In this document: positions 16,416 through 25,796 of the stretch, piece by piece | Numbering within the stretch: the stretch's first letter is position 1 | How the letters are laid out: the number at the start of each line of letters is the position of its first letter | DNA from: Bacteroidia bacterium | Lineage (GTDB): Bacteria > Bacteroidota > Bacteroidia > UKL13-3 | DNA length: 64,000 nt | Direction: 5' to 3' | Assembly: GCA_025454875.1 (NCBI GenBank) | Contig: JALONP010000012.1 | Span: 1 to 64,000, forward strand | Translations under genes and position numbers: made by a program | The notes under the pieces: generated by a model | The model's input: the letters and a program-made list of their open reading frames with translations, nothing else | The model's database searches: none | Told to the model about the DNA's origin: nothing

Positions 16416-16922
16416 ATGCCATCAAATCAAGTTTCAGCAGCAGTTAAAGAAGAGGTAAAAAACCTCTTCATTCAATTTTTGGAGCAAAAGCAACAGCGTA
16501 AAACGCCTGAGCGCTTTGCTATATTGGATGAAATCTATAGCAGCAAAGAACATTTTGATGTTGAAACCTTGTACGTGCATATGAAAAACCGCAATTATCG
16601 CGTTAGCAGAGCTACGGTATACAATACCTTGGATTTGCTGTTGGACGCTGGTTTGGTTGCCAAGCACCAATTTGGTAAAAACTTGGCTTTGTATGAGCGT
16701 TCTTACGGGTTTAGGCAACACGACCATTTAATTTGCAACCAGTGTAGCCGTATTCTTGAGTTTTGCGATCCGCGCATTCAACAAATTAAAAGCACAATGG
16801 GTAATTTACTTGAGTTTAATGTAACAGGGCATTCGTTGCATTTAATGGGTGAACCCAAACGGGATGCAAACGGTGTTTGCCTTACGTGCCATCAACCAGC
16901 TGTTTCAAAACAAAATCAATAA
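16416..16922 (+). CDS. Fur-family metal-dependent regulator
   Basis: 168 residues. A winged-helix N-terminal domain ([24 protein letters not shown], then [18 protein letters not shown]) is followed by the Fur dimerisation/metal domain with HDHLICNQC and a second pair CLTCHQ. Both CxxC structural zinc sites are therefore present. Which metal it senses (Fe, Zn or peroxide via PerR chemistry) cannot be settled from sequence. purA begins 31 nt downstream, so the two may share a transcript. A perfect DnaA-box-like TTATACACA lies 40 nt upstream (16367-16375). Confidence 0.9.
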   Translation: MPSNQVSAAVKEEVKNLFIQFLEQKQQRKTPERFAILDEIYSSKEHFDVETLYVHMKNRNYRVSRATVYNTLDLLLDAGLVAKHQFGKNLALYERSYGFRQHDHLICNQCSRILEFCDPRIQQIKSTMGNLLEFNVTGHSLHLMGEPKRDANGVCLTCHQPAVSKQNQ

Positions 16923-16953
16923 TGAGTATAAATCGAATAATAAACGAATAGCC

Positions 16954-18216
16954 ATGATAGATGTAGTATTAGGATTGCAATGGGGCGATGAAGGAAAAGG
17001 GAAAATTGTAGATGTATTAACGCCTCAATATGATGTAGTGGCACGTTTTCAAGGTGGCCCCAATGCTGGTCACTCACTTGAGTTTAATGGACAAAAGCAT
17101 GTTTTAAACACCATTCCATCAGGCATCTTTCATGAGCATTGCACCAATATTATAGGCAATGGAGTGGTAATAGATCCTGTTACCTTAAAAAAGGAAATAG
17201 AAAAGGTTGCATCTTCTGGTGGCAATCCAAAGCACAATTTGTTTATTTCCCAAAAGGCACATATTATATTGCCAACACACCGACTGGTTGATGCAGCAAG
17301 TGAAGCGCATAAAGGTGAACATAAAATTGGATCTACATTAAGAGGCATTAGCCCGACTTACCAAGATAAAATTGGAAGAAGTGGTTTGCGAATGGGTGAT
17401 ATTTTGCATCCAAATTTTAAGCAAAAATATGAGCATGCGGTGGCCAATCACAAGCAATTGCTTGATCGGTTTAATTATGATTACAACCTTGCAGAATTGG
17501 AGCCTGCGTTTTTTGAAGCGGTAGAGTTTTTAAAGCAATTTCCGATTATCAATTCGGAGTATGTTATTAACGAATTGATGGCAAAAGGCAAAAAGGTAAT
17601 AGGCGAAGGTGCACAAGGAACGTTGCTTGATATCGATTTTGGCTCATACCCATTTGTTACATCTAGTAATACCATTACGGGCGGTGTATGCAATGGGTTG
17701 GGCGTACCTCCTCAAAAAGTAAATAAGGTATTTGGAATCTTTAAAGCCTATTGCACCCGAGTTGGCAGTGGTCCATTCCCAACCGAGCAGCAGAACGAAA
17801 CGGGCGAAAAATTGCGCAAGCTAGGCTTTGAGTTTGGCGCCACAACTGGCAGGCCACGCAGAACAGGTTGGCTTGATTTGCCAACATTAAAGTATGCCAT
17901 TATGCTGAATGGAGTTACCGATTTAATTTGTACTAAAAGTGACGTACTCAGTGGGTTTGAAGATGTGTTGGTTTGCGATTCATACAAAATTGACAACAAC
18001 ATAACCGATGAAATTCCTTTTAATATTGCAGACGCACTCATTGAGCCGCAATACAAATCATTTAAAGGTTGGAGCGAAGATTTAACGGGAATCAGAACGT
18101 ATGATGATTTGCCTGCAACGTTTAAGACGTATATGGATTATGTACAGCAACACATTCAAACCAAATTGAGCATGATCTCAATTGGCCCAGATCGTGAACA
18201 AACGATTTTCCTATAG
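16954..18216 (+). CDS. purA: Adenylosuccinate synthetase
   Basis: Joins IMP and Asp using GTP, the first step from IMP to AMP; cytosolic. 420 residues from the ATG at 16954. The ORF track starts earlier at 16849, but that extension overlaps fur and lacks family similarity. Conserved motifs: VVLGLQWGDEGKGKIVD (GTP loop with the catalytic Asp), FQGGPNAGHS, IGPTYQDK-like ISPTYQDKIGR, EGAQGTLLDIDFGSYPFVTSSNT, and GATTGRPRRTGWLDL. All are intact. Confidence 0.97.
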   Translation: MIDVVLGLQWGDEGKGKIVDVLTPQYDVVARFQGGPNAGHSLEFNGQKHVLNTIPSGIFHEHCTNIIGNGVVIDPVTLKKEIEKVASSGGNPKHNLFISQKAHIILPTHRLVDAASEAHKGEHKIGSTLRGISPTYQDKIGRSGLRMGDILHPNFKQKYEHAVANHKQLLDRFNYDYNLAELEPAFFEAVEFLKQFPIINSEYVINELMAKGKKVIGEGAQGTLLDIDFGSYPFVTSSNTITGGVCNGLGVPPQKVNKVFGIFKAYCTRVGSGPFPTEQQNETGEKLRKLGFEFGATTGRPRRTGWLDLPTLKYAIMLNGVTDLICTKSDVLSGFEDVLVCDSYKIDNNITDEIPFNIADALIEPQYKSFKGWSEDLTGIRTYDDLPATFKTYMDYVQQHIQTKLSMISIGPDREQTIFL

Positions 18217-18480
18217 TAGCGGTGAATCAACCACATGGTTAATCTTAAACCAAGACTTACCTAGCTTGTAATTACCTGCTCATTATTTCTTGGTTTTTAT
18301 TGTTTAATCCCAATTTATAGAATCAAACAAAAGCTATAATATTGACTGAATAAAATAGAAGTACCAGCATATTGAATGAATAGCTAATTTGGCAGAATCA
18401 TCCCTCTTTTTGATACGAATTTGGACTATGTAAAGATAAAGTAAAACTCCCCGGTAGCTTTATTGTTATAAAGGTTAAGC

Positions 18481-18488
18481 TATATTTG
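18481..18488 (+). promoter_or_regulatory. Putative -7 box of the RND efflux operon
   Basis: TATATTTG (TAnnTTTG) ends 9 nt before the ATG at 18498. A TTG at 18463-18465 is 15 nt upstream, slightly short of the usual spacing. The preceding ~260 bases (18217-18480) are AT-rich, with no gene or clear hairpin. Confidence 0.4.
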
Positions 18489-18497
18489 CACCCGAAT

Positions 18498-18812
18498 ATG
18501 AAACATGCCAAATATCTTTTGTTTGCCTTCATTTTATGCCAAGTGTGCGTTGCATATTCAATAGGTCCTAGCCTCAATTCGCAAAATTCGAACTGCAAAT
18601 ACCATAAAACAGTTTCTTACAACGGTGAAGAAGACCAACACAGCGATAACACTTCTGTTGCAACTGAGCAAAATGAAGAGGATGATGCCAAATGCTGTCG
18701 TTTGAATTTATATACTTCACCATTAAACATGGCAATATTGTATTTAGCTGTTGTAGGTAAAACGATAGCCTCCAATCCGAACAAAATTTTGGAGCCTCCA
18801 TGCAATAGTTAA
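18498..18812 (+). CDS. Small secreted Cys/acidic protein heading the RND operon
   Basis: 104 residues from the ATG at 18498; the track's 18486 start is a TTG inside the -7 box. The signal peptide MKHAKYLLFAFILCQVCVAYS is followed by an acidic, polar stretch (EEDQHSDNTSVATEQNEEDD), a KCC motif and a hydrophobic segment (NMAILYLAVVG) near the end. It may be periplasmic with weak membrane association. Its place 145 bp before the adaptor gene resembles the small metal-binding-like proteins often found at the head of Bacteroidota efflux operons, but I cannot assign a family. Confidence 0.6.
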   Translation: MKHAKYLLFAFILCQVCVAYSIGPSLNSQNSNCKYHKTVSYNGEEDQHSDNTSVATEQNEEDDAKCCRLNLYTSPLNMAILYLAVVGKTIASNPNKILEPPCNS

Positions 18813-18957
18813 TCCTTTAACTCCGCATTTTAACCTTCCCAATAAGCATTGGTTCAAACCCAATTAGCCTCTACAAACGTATTGGTTGTATTATCAAAAT
18901 GGTTATTGGCTTGCAGTTTGGCTTTTTTGGCTCAAAATCACAAATTCTTAAAAAAAA

Positions 18958-20073
18958 ATGAAACAATTTCTTCTTATAATAGCTACGTTAGGGGTTTTCC
19001 TTACCTCTTGCTCAAACAAAAATCAAAATGGCGAAGCTAAAGAAACATTTATAACTACCAGTCCGATTGTGATTGACACCAGCTACACCATTGAGTATGC
19101 AGCAGATATTCACTCATTGCAAAATGTAGAAATAAGAACAAAGGTTAAAGGTCATCTTGAAAATATTTATGTAGATGAAGGTGCTGCTGTTAAAACTGGG
19201 CAGCTACTGTTTAGTATTAATAAAGAAGCATTTCAACTTGAATTGTTAAAAGCTCAGGCAAATTTAAAATCAGCTATTGCACAATTGAAAATAAACCAAT
19301 TGGAGCTTGAAAATGTCAAAAAGCTACATGATAAAAATATTGTATCCAAAACCGAATTGGATAAAGCAGCAGCTTTGTTAGACGCTGCTAATGCTAAAAT
19401 TGAGGAAGCCAAATCTGAAGAACAAGTAGCAAAACTTCATTTATCCTATGCAGATATTAGAGCTCCTTTTGATGGTATTATAGACCGTATTCCATTTAAA
19501 AAAGGGAGTATGATTGATGAGGGTTCATTGCTGACTACCTTATCAAATAATAAAGAAGTATTCGCATATTTTAATGTTTCCGAAAAGGAGTATTTAAACA
19601 TACGTTCACAGAAAGCATCCATTGAAAAAAACAAAATAACTTTGTTATTGGCCGATAACCAACCACATCAGTACAAAGGAAATATAGAAACCATAGATGG
19701 CGAATTTGATAAGAGTACTGGCAATATTGCATTTCGAGCCAAATTCGCTAACCCTGATATTTTGCTTAGGCATGGATCAAGCGGTAAAGTGCAAATCATA
19801 AATGAACTAAACAATGCTTTGGTTATTCCACAGAAATCAACTTTCGAAATTCAAGATAAATACTATGTTTTTGTGTTAGATGAAAACAATAGGGTGAAGG
19901 CAAAAAATATTGTCGTTAAGCAAAGCTTGCCTCATTTATTCGTAATTGAAAAGAATCTCTCTACAAAAGATCGAATTGTATTTGAAGGTATTCAAAACGT
20001 AAAAGATGGGGATACGATTACAGGAGAATTTTTAGCAATGGGTAAAATTATTTCAAAATTTAATTCGAAATAA
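18958..20073 (+). CDS. RND efflux periplasmic adaptor lipoprotein (MFP/HlyD type)
   Basis: 371 residues. Signal peptide with lipobox FLTSC. The order is β-barrel, biotinyl-lipoyl half-motif (VEIRTKVKGHLENIYVDEGAAVKTGQLLFSI), a helical hairpin rich in Leu/Lys/Glu (~85-150), the second lipoyl half (LSYADIRAPFDGIIDRIPFKKGSMI) and the membrane-proximal domain. It links the inner-membrane pump to the outer-membrane channel in an AcrA-like tripartite exporter. The pump gene follows after 2 nt. No metal-binding His/Met cluster is present, which favours drug or small-molecule efflux over heavy metals (inference). Confidence 0.92.
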   Translation: MKQFLLIIATLGVFLTSCSNKNQNGEAKETFITTSPIVIDTSYTIEYAADIHSLQNVEIRTKVKGHLENIYVDEGAAVKTGQLLFSINKEAFQLELLKAQANLKSAIAQLKINQLELENVKKLHDKNIVSKTELDKAAALLDAANAKIEEAKSEEQVAKLHLSYADIRAPFDGIIDRIPFKKGSMIDEGSLLTTLSNNKEVFAYFNVSEKEYLNIRSQKASIEKNKITLLLADNQPHQYKGNIETIDGEFDKSTGNIAFRAKFANPDILLRHGSSGKVQIINELNNALVIPQKSTFEIQDKYYVFVLDENNRVKAKNIVVKQSLPHLFVIEKNLSTKDRIVFEGIQNVKDGDTITGEFLAMGKIISKFNSK

Positions 20074-20075
20074 CC

Positions 20076-23000
20076 ATGTTTAATCAATTCATACAAAGGC
20101 CTGTTTTATCAATTGTAATTTCATTGTTGATTACTATCCTTGGAGGGTTAGCTATCACACAATTGCCAATGACGCAATTTCCGGATATTGCACCGCCAGA
20201 GGTTACTGTTACCACAAAATATACTGGAGCAAATGCCGAATCTTGTATCAAGGCGGTAGTTACGCCTTTAGAAAGGGCAATCAATGGAGTGCCTGGAATG
20301 GCCTATATGTCGTCCGTATCAGGGAACGATGGAACCAGCGTTATCAATATTATTTTTAAGGCAGGCACTGATCCTGAAATTGCTGCAGTGAATGTGCAAA
20401 ACAGAGCTGCTTCTGTGTTAGATGAATTGCCAGAGGAAGTAATTAAATCTGGAGTAATCGTAGAGAAAGTTCAAAACAGTATGCTTTTATATTTGAACTT
20501 ACTTAGTACAGATAAAAATCTTGATGAAAAGTTTTTGTACAACTATACCGATATTAATATTTTACCCGAACTTAAACGTATTGAAGGTGTAGGGTTTGCC
20601 GATATTATGGGGCAGCGCGAGTATGCGATGCGGGTTTGGTTAAACCCCATTAAAATGAATGCCTTCGAAATTTCGACAGAAGATGTAGTGCAAAGTCTTA
20701 AAGAACAAAACGTAGAAGCTGCTCCTGGTAAAATAGGCGAAAGTTCAGGTAAAAAAGAGCAGTCATTGCAATATGTAATCAAATATTCGGGTAAATATAA
20801 TACCAAAGAGCAATACGAGAATGTGGTGATAAAGCGAAACTCTGATGGACAAATCTTGCGTTTAAAAGATATTGCGGAGATTGAGTTTGGCTCATTAGAT
20901 TACGATGTGCTCTCTAAAGAAAATGGTAATCCTTCTGCAGCTATTGTTTTAAAACAAAGGCCTGGAAGCAACGCGCGAGAGGTAATTAAAAACATTAAAA
21001 CAAAAATGGAGGAATTGCAAAAAAGCTTTCCTGCCGGAGTGTCTTACACAACAAGTTATGATGTTTCAAGTTTTTTAGATGCATCCATTTATGAAGTACT
21101 CAAAACGTTAGTTGAGGCCTTTTTATTAGTTGCATTAATCGTATTTATATTTTTAGGGGATTTTCGCTCCACCCTCATTCCAGCCATCGCAGTGCCAGTA
21201 TCACTTATAGGTACTTTTTTCTTTATGCAAATGTTTGGTTTCTCTATTAATTTAATCACTCTTTTTGCATTGGTGTTAGCAATTGGAATTGTTGTTGATG
21301 ACGCAATTGTAGTGGTGGAGGCGGTGCATGCAAAAATGGAAGAACACCATTTGGAGGCAAAACAGGCAACGATGCTTGCCATGAAGGAAATAGGAGGGGC
21401 AATTATTGCCATTACGTTGGTTATGTCGGCTGTATTTATACCTGCCGCTTTTTTAAGTGGACCAGTTGGTATTTTCTATCGACAATTCTCGGTTACGTTA
21501 GCCATTTCTATTGTATTATCAGGAGTTTGCGCATTAACCTTAACACCTGCACTTTGCGCTTTACTATTAAAAAATACACATGGACAACCCAAGAAAAAGA
21601 CGATATTAAATGCGTTTTTAAATGGCTTCAATAAAAACTTTAATGTATTAACTGGTAAATACAAAAACACGTTAAGTAAAATCGTCAATAGGCGTGTTAT
21701 AACAACCAGTCTTTTGCTACTCTTTTGCTTGGGTATACTCGGTTTATCCAATATTTTACCATCTGGTTTTATTCCAAACGAAGACCAAGGTACAATATAC
21801 ACTGCAATTACAACCCCTTCAGGCGCCACTTTAGAGCGCACAGAAGATGTATTGAATGAGATACAAAGTGTAGCATCTGAAATTGATGAAATTGCCTCTG
21901 TATCTAGTTTGGTAGGCTATAACTTTATAACAGATGGAACAGGTGCTTCTTATGGTATGAAGTTGATGAGTTTAAAAAATTGGAACGATCGAGATAAAAC
22001 AGATCAACAAATTATTGCCATCTTAAAAGAGAGAACAAACTACATTAAAGATGCCAAAATTGAATTTTTTACACCACCGCCTGTTCCTGGCTATGGTAAT
22101 GCAAGTGGATTTGAGCTTCGAATATTAGATAAGACGGGAAAAGGTGATTTGAAGAAAATAGAAGAGGTGGCTAAAAACTTTGCTGAGGAGCTAAATAAGA
22201 GACCCGAAATAAAGAACGCATTCTCTTCATTTGATGCCAGTTTTCCTCAATACTTAATTAATATTGACAATACCAAAGCTGCGCAAAAGGGAGTAATTAT
22301 TAGAGATGTGTTGGGAACCTTGCAAACGTATTTAGGAAGTGATTATGCAACTAACTTCATTCGTTTTGGACAAATGTATAAAGTGATGTTGCAAGCAGCC
22401 CCTGAATACAGGGCTAAGCCAGAAGACCTCTTAAAACTAACTGTAAAAAATCGAGATGGAAATATGGTTGCAATTTCATCTTTCTTAACTATTCAAAAGG
22501 TATATGGGCCAGAGCAAGTAACCCGTTACAATATGTATCCATCGGCCATGCTCAATGGTGAACCCAATAATGGGTATAGCAGTGGACAAGCAATTGATGC
22601 CATTAAAGAAACCGCAAAACAAAAATTACCAAAGGGTTATGGATTTGACTGGGCTGGTTCATCAAAAGAACAAGCGAATGCCGGAAATGAAGCAATCTAC
22701 ATCTTTTTAATTTGCCTCATGTTTGTTTACCTGATTTTGTCGGCACAGTATGAAAGTTTCATTTTGCCACTTCCGATAATTATTTCGCTACCTCCTGGTG
22801 TCTTCGGAGCGTTTTTTCTATTAACCATACTTGGATTAGAGAATAATATATATGCACAAGTAGCTATGATTATGTTAATTGGATTATTGGGTAAAAATGC
22901 CGTGTTAATTGTAGAGTTTGCTGTGCAAAAACACAAGGAAGGTTTATCGCCATACAAAGCGGCAATTGAGGGTGCAACCCTTAGATTACGACCAATTTTG

Positions 23001-23246
23001 ATGACATCATTCGCATTTATTGCTGGGTTACTTCCATTAATATTCGCAAGTGGTGCAGGTGCAATTGGTAATAGAACTATTGGTGCAGCTTCGGCAGGAG
23101 GAATGCTCTTTGGAACAGTATTCGGTGTACTCATCATCCCTGGTCTTTATTACATTTTCCAAACCATTTCAACAAAATTTATTCGCTCAAAAGATTCAGA
23201 AAATAATCTGGTGACTGAAGAAACTAACAATCATGAAACTGTTTAA
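20076..23246 (+). CDS. RND multidrug efflux permease (HAE1/AcrB type)
   Basis: 1056 residues, typical. The N-terminus FIQRPVLSIVISLLITILGG is the classic AcrB-type first helix. LVLAIGIVVDDAIVVVEAV in TM4 contains the Asp-Asp proton-relay pair. The large periplasmic loops after TM1 and TM7 are present, and the final GNRTIGAASAGGMLFGTVFGVLIIPGLYYIF matches TM11-12. It uses the proton gradient to export substrates through the adaptor and channel encoded next to it. Substrate is unknown; HAE1-like features suggest amphiphilic compounds rather than metals. The last 14 nt overlap the start of the channel gene. Confidence 0.95.
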   Translation: MFNQFIQRPVLSIVISLLITILGGLAITQLPMTQFPDIAPPEVTVTTKYTGANAESCIKAVVTPLERAINGVPGMAYMSSVSGNDGTSVINIIFKAGTDPEIAAVNVQNRAASVLDELPEEVIKSGVIVEKVQNSMLLYLNLLSTDKNLDEKFLYNYTDINILPELKRIEGVGFADIMGQREYAMRVWLNPIKMNAFEISTEDVVQSLKEQNVEAAPGKIGESSGKKEQSLQYVIKYSGKYNTKEQYENVVIKRNSDGQILRLKDIAEIEFGSLDYDVLSKENGNPSAAIVLKQRPGSNAREVIKNIKTKMEELQKSFPAGVSYTTSYDVSSFLDASIYEVLKTLVEAFLLVALIVFIFLGDFRSTLIPAIAVPVSLIGTFFFMQMFGFSINLITLFALVLAIGIVVDDAIVVVEAVHAKMEEHHLEAKQATMLAMKEIGGAIIAITLVMSAVFIPAAFLSGPVGIFYRQFSVTLAISIVLSGVCALTLTPALCALLLKNTHGQPKKKTILNAFLNGFNKNFNVLTGKYKNTLSKIVNRRVITTSLLLLFCLGILGLSNILPSGFIPNEDQGTIYTAITTPSGATLERTEDVLNEIQSVASEIDEIASVSSLVGYNFITDGTGASYGMKLMSLKNWNDRDKTDQQIIAILKERTNYIKDAKIEFFTPPPVPGYGNASGFELRILDKTGKGDLKKIEEVAKNFAEELNKRPEIKNAFSSFDASFPQYLINIDNTKAAQKGVIIRDVLGTLQTYLGSDYATNFIRFGQMYKVMLQAAPEYRAKPEDLLKLTVKNRDGNMVAISSFLTIQKVYGPEQVTRYNMYPSAMLNGEPNNGYSSGQAIDAIKETAKQKLPKGYGFDWAGSSKEQANAGNEAIYIFLICLMFVYLILSAQYESFILPLPIIISLPPGVFGAFFLLTILGLENNIYAQVAMIMLIGLLGKNAVLIVEFAVQKHKEGLSPYKAAIEGATLRLRPILMTSFAFIAGLLPLIFASGAGAIGNRTIGAASAGGMLFGTVFGVLIIPGLYYIFQTISTKFIRSKDSENNLVTEETNNHETV

Positions 23247-24660
23247 AATATATACGATACTTTTTTTGATATGCATACTTTGGTTTAGCTGTAAAACAAC
23301 CCAAGGTGATTTGAATCAAACCAACATATTGTTACCTAAATCATATACGGATAATGCTGACAGCACCAATTCTGCTACTGTTAGATGGAATGATTTTTTT
23401 ATGGATAAAAATCTAGTGGCATTAATTGATACTGCTTTGAAAAATAACCTTGATATTCTGATGACCTTGCAAAAAATTGAAGTAGCTAGAAATGATTTGC
23501 GTTTGAGTAAAGGTGCTATGTTACCTACTGTGAATGCCAATTTCGCTTACTTGCAAAGAAAATTTGGCTATTATACCATGGATGATGCTGGGAATAGGGT
23601 TACTGAGATTACACCTGGCCAGCTCATACCAACCAATTTGCCCGACTACTTTGTTGGATTGCAAGCAAACTGGGAAATTGATATTTGGGGAAAACTACGC
23701 AACAAAAAGAAAGCAGCATTTACCCGATACCTAAGTAGCACCGAGGGTGTTAAATTGGTGCGTACCAATTTGATTGCAGAAATCGCAAATACCTACTACG
23801 AACTCATCGCACTGGATGTTGAATTGGATATTATTGATGAAACGATTAAGATACAGGAGAGTGTTTTGGAAATTTTTGAAGTTCAGAAGCAATCAGGTGT
23901 TACCAATGAGTTGGCCATTAAACAATTTAAGGCGCAAGTGCTCAACTCAAAGAACCTAGAATATGAATTGTTACAAAAAATTAAAGAAAACGAAAATAAA
24001 CTGAACTTTTTATTGGGTAGGTATCCGCAACCTATTGCGCGTGATAAGGTAAACTTTAATTCACAAGTGCCGGCTAATATTAAATCTGGTATACCGTCAC
24101 AGTTGCTTGCAAATAGACCCGATATAAAACAATCTGAATACGAATTGATAGCATCTAACTTAAATGTAAAGTCGGCAAAAGCAGCCTTCTACCCATCATT
24201 TACCATTACTGGCTCAGCGGGATTTCAATCGTTTAACACGGCCTTTTTATTCACTACTCCTCAATCAATTGCTTATAACGCATTGGGTAGCTTAACCACA
24301 CCTTTAATTAACAGAAGTGCCATTAAAGCCCAATTTAAAAATGCAAAAGCAAACCAAATTGAAGCGATGTACAAATACCAAAAAACTATTTTGAATGCTT
24401 ATGTTGAAGTTTCAAACGAGTTATCCAATATTAACAACCTTGAAATGATTTATAAATTAAAAACCGAAGAGGTTTCAACACTTGACTCTTCAATTAGCAT
24501 TGCAACCGATTTGTTTAAGTCGGGGAGGGCTACCTATTTCGAAGTCTTGATGACTCAGCGTTCTGCTCTAGCGTCAAAGTTAGAATTGGTAACAGCCAAA
24601 AAACGCCAGTACAATACTACCGTAAACCTATACAAAGCTTTAGGTGGCGGCTGGCAGTAG
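23233..24660 (+). CDS. Outer-membrane efflux channel (TolC/NodT family)
   Basis: 475 residues. Short signal peptide with a weak lipobox (LWFSC), as in NodT-type lipoprotein channels. Two OEP repeats are visible: WEIDIWGKLRNKKKAA in the first half, and NRPDIKQSEYELIASNLNVKSAKAAFYPSFTITGSAG in the second. Long helical segments form the periplasmic tunnel. The start overlaps the pump gene by 14 nt, giving translational coupling. It completes the tripartite exporter. Confidence 0.93.
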   Translation: MKLFKIYTILFLICILWFSCKTTQGDLNQTNILLPKSYTDNADSTNSATVRWNDFFMDKNLVALIDTALKNNLDILMTLQKIEVARNDLRLSKGAMLPTVNANFAYLQRKFGYYTMDDAGNRVTEITPGQLIPTNLPDYFVGLQANWEIDIWGKLRNKKKAAFTRYLSSTEGVKLVRTNLIAEIANTYYELIALDVELDIIDETIKIQESVLEIFEVQKQSGVTNELAIKQFKAQVLNSKNLEYELLQKIKENENKLNFLLGRYPQPIARDKVNFNSQVPANIKSGIPSQLLANRPDIKQSEYELIASNLNVKSAKAAFYPSFTITGSAGFQSFNTAFLFTTPQSIAYNALGSLTTPLINRSAIKAQFKNAKANQIEAMYKYQKTILNAYVEVSNELSNINNLEMIYKLKTEEVSTLDSSISIATDLFKSGRATYFEVLMTQRSALASKLELVTAKKRQYNTTVNLYKALGGGWQ

Positions 24661-24690
24661 TAGCTAAACATTTATTTAATAATAACAATT

Positions 24691-24921
24691 ATGCGAAAAA
24701 CAATTATGTACTTCACGCTTATTGCATTCTGTTCAGCATGTGGCGACATCACCTCTAAACTTGAAGAAAAGCAACGGATATTGGATGGTAAACTAAATAC
24801 GTTGGACTCAGCACTCAATGCAGAGATAGCTAAGGTTCAACAATTAGATACCTTAATTTCTAAAGAAAAGGCCATGTTAGATTCAATCATAAGTATTGAA
24901 AATAAGGTATTGGGAAAATAA
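24691..24921 (+). CDS. Short coiled-coil lipoprotein-like protein ending the RND operon
   Basis: 76 residues. Hydrophobic leader MRKTIMYFTLIAFCSAC with a possible lipid-attachment Cys at ~17, although Cys at -3 makes the lipobox imperfect. The remainder is one continuous heptad-rich helix (KLEEKQRILDGKLNTLDSALNAEIAKVQQLDTLI). This resembles small Lpp-like or adaptor-binding helices. It lies 30 nt downstream of the channel gene on the same strand and is probably co-transcribed. A role in exporter assembly is a guess from position. Confidence 0.6.
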   Translation: MRKTIMYFTLIAFCSACGDITSKLEEKQRILDGKLNTLDSALNAEIAKVQQLDTLISKEKAMLDSIISIENKVLGK

Positions 24922-25079
24922 GAGGACGCATTGCTTTATGTGGATGTGTGTTTGTAAACTGGAAAGCACACGCAAGTCTGTGTGCCATTTAAGTTATTCG
25001 GATATGAAGGAAGGATTTACTCAAAAAGAATTAACCGATTTATGGGGGCAGAATTTATGCCTTGAACCGACTGTTTTCA

Positions 25080-25787
25080 TTAAACAGAAGTAGTCGAAAT
25101 CTTATGCAGTTTAGCTGCATTCACAATCTTGATTTTTTTTCCTTCCAACTCAACCAACTTGTCGTGTTTAAATTCAGATAACAACCTAATAATGGTTTCA
25201 GTTGCCGTGCCCACAATATTGGCGATGTCTTCACGAGGCAATGTGATATGAATTACAGCATCATCTTTATCATTATAGTTGAAAGTATCGTGCAAAAAAA
25301 GCAACGTTTCGGCCAAGCGTTCACGCACGCTTTTTTGCGCCAAGCTTTGGACACGCTCTTCAACCACTCCCAACTCGTGGCTAATTGATTGCAAGATGTC
25401 TTTGGTAACCGCAAAATTTTTATCTAATAAACCTGAAAAAATGGGTTTAGGAATAAAGCAAGCAATAACATCATCAATGCATATGGCAGTAGCCACGAAT
25501 GGTTCGTTTGCGATTAAAGCGCGGTAGCCAATCAAGTCGCCTTCTTTGGCAAAACGAAGGATTTGCTCTTTACCTTCATTATTGGTGCGTACCAGTTTGA
25601 GAACGCCCTTGCGAACATAAAAAACACCTTGAGGGGTGCTTCCATCGCTAAAAATGGTTTGTCCTTTTTTATACGAAGCACAAGTCATGTTCTGCTGTAT
25701 TTCAAGCAGCTCTTCTGAGGTGCAATGGTTTAAAAAGCGAATTTCTTTAACATCAATTGAGAGTTTGCTCGAATCAAAATGTTCCAT
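25080..25787 (-). CDS. Crp/Fnr-family transcription regulator
   Basis: 235 residues. A cyclic-nucleotide-binding-like β-roll (~20-130; GQTIFSDGSTPQGVFYVRKGVLKLV) precedes a dimer helix and a winged helix with ITLPREDIANIVGTATETIIRLLSEFKHD, the Crp/Fnr recognition-helix pattern. Only scattered Cys occur and there is no N-terminal four-Cys cluster, so an Fe-S oxygen sensor is unlikely. The E-x3-R binding pattern for cAMP is not obvious. It lies 9 nt after the M61 gene on the same strand and convergent with the RND operon. Because it ends the kor operon it may report redox or energy state (inference). Confidence 0.88.
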   Translation of the reverse strand: MEHFDSSKLSIDVKEIRFLNHCTSEELLEIQQNMTCASYKKGQTIFSDGSTPQGVFYVRKGVLKLVRTNNEGKEQILRFAKEGDLIGYRALIANEPFVATAICIDDVIACFIPKPIFSGLLDKNFAVTKDILQSISHELGVVEERVQSLAQKSVRERLAETLLFLHDTFNYNDKDDAVIHITLPREDIANIVGTATETIIRLLSEFKHDKLVELEGKKIKIVNAAKLHKISTTSV

Positions 25788-25796
25788 TGTGGCTTT

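Noticed and set aside
18398-18805. Minus-strand ORFs over the small secreted protein (18398, 18574, 18617)
   Set aside because: Shadows of the plus-strand gene, which has a signal peptide and a matching -7 box.
24896-25093. ORF of 65 aa after the coiled-coil lipoprotein
   Set aside because: Overlaps the end of that gene and has no signal, domain or sensible start; composition is unlike neighbours.
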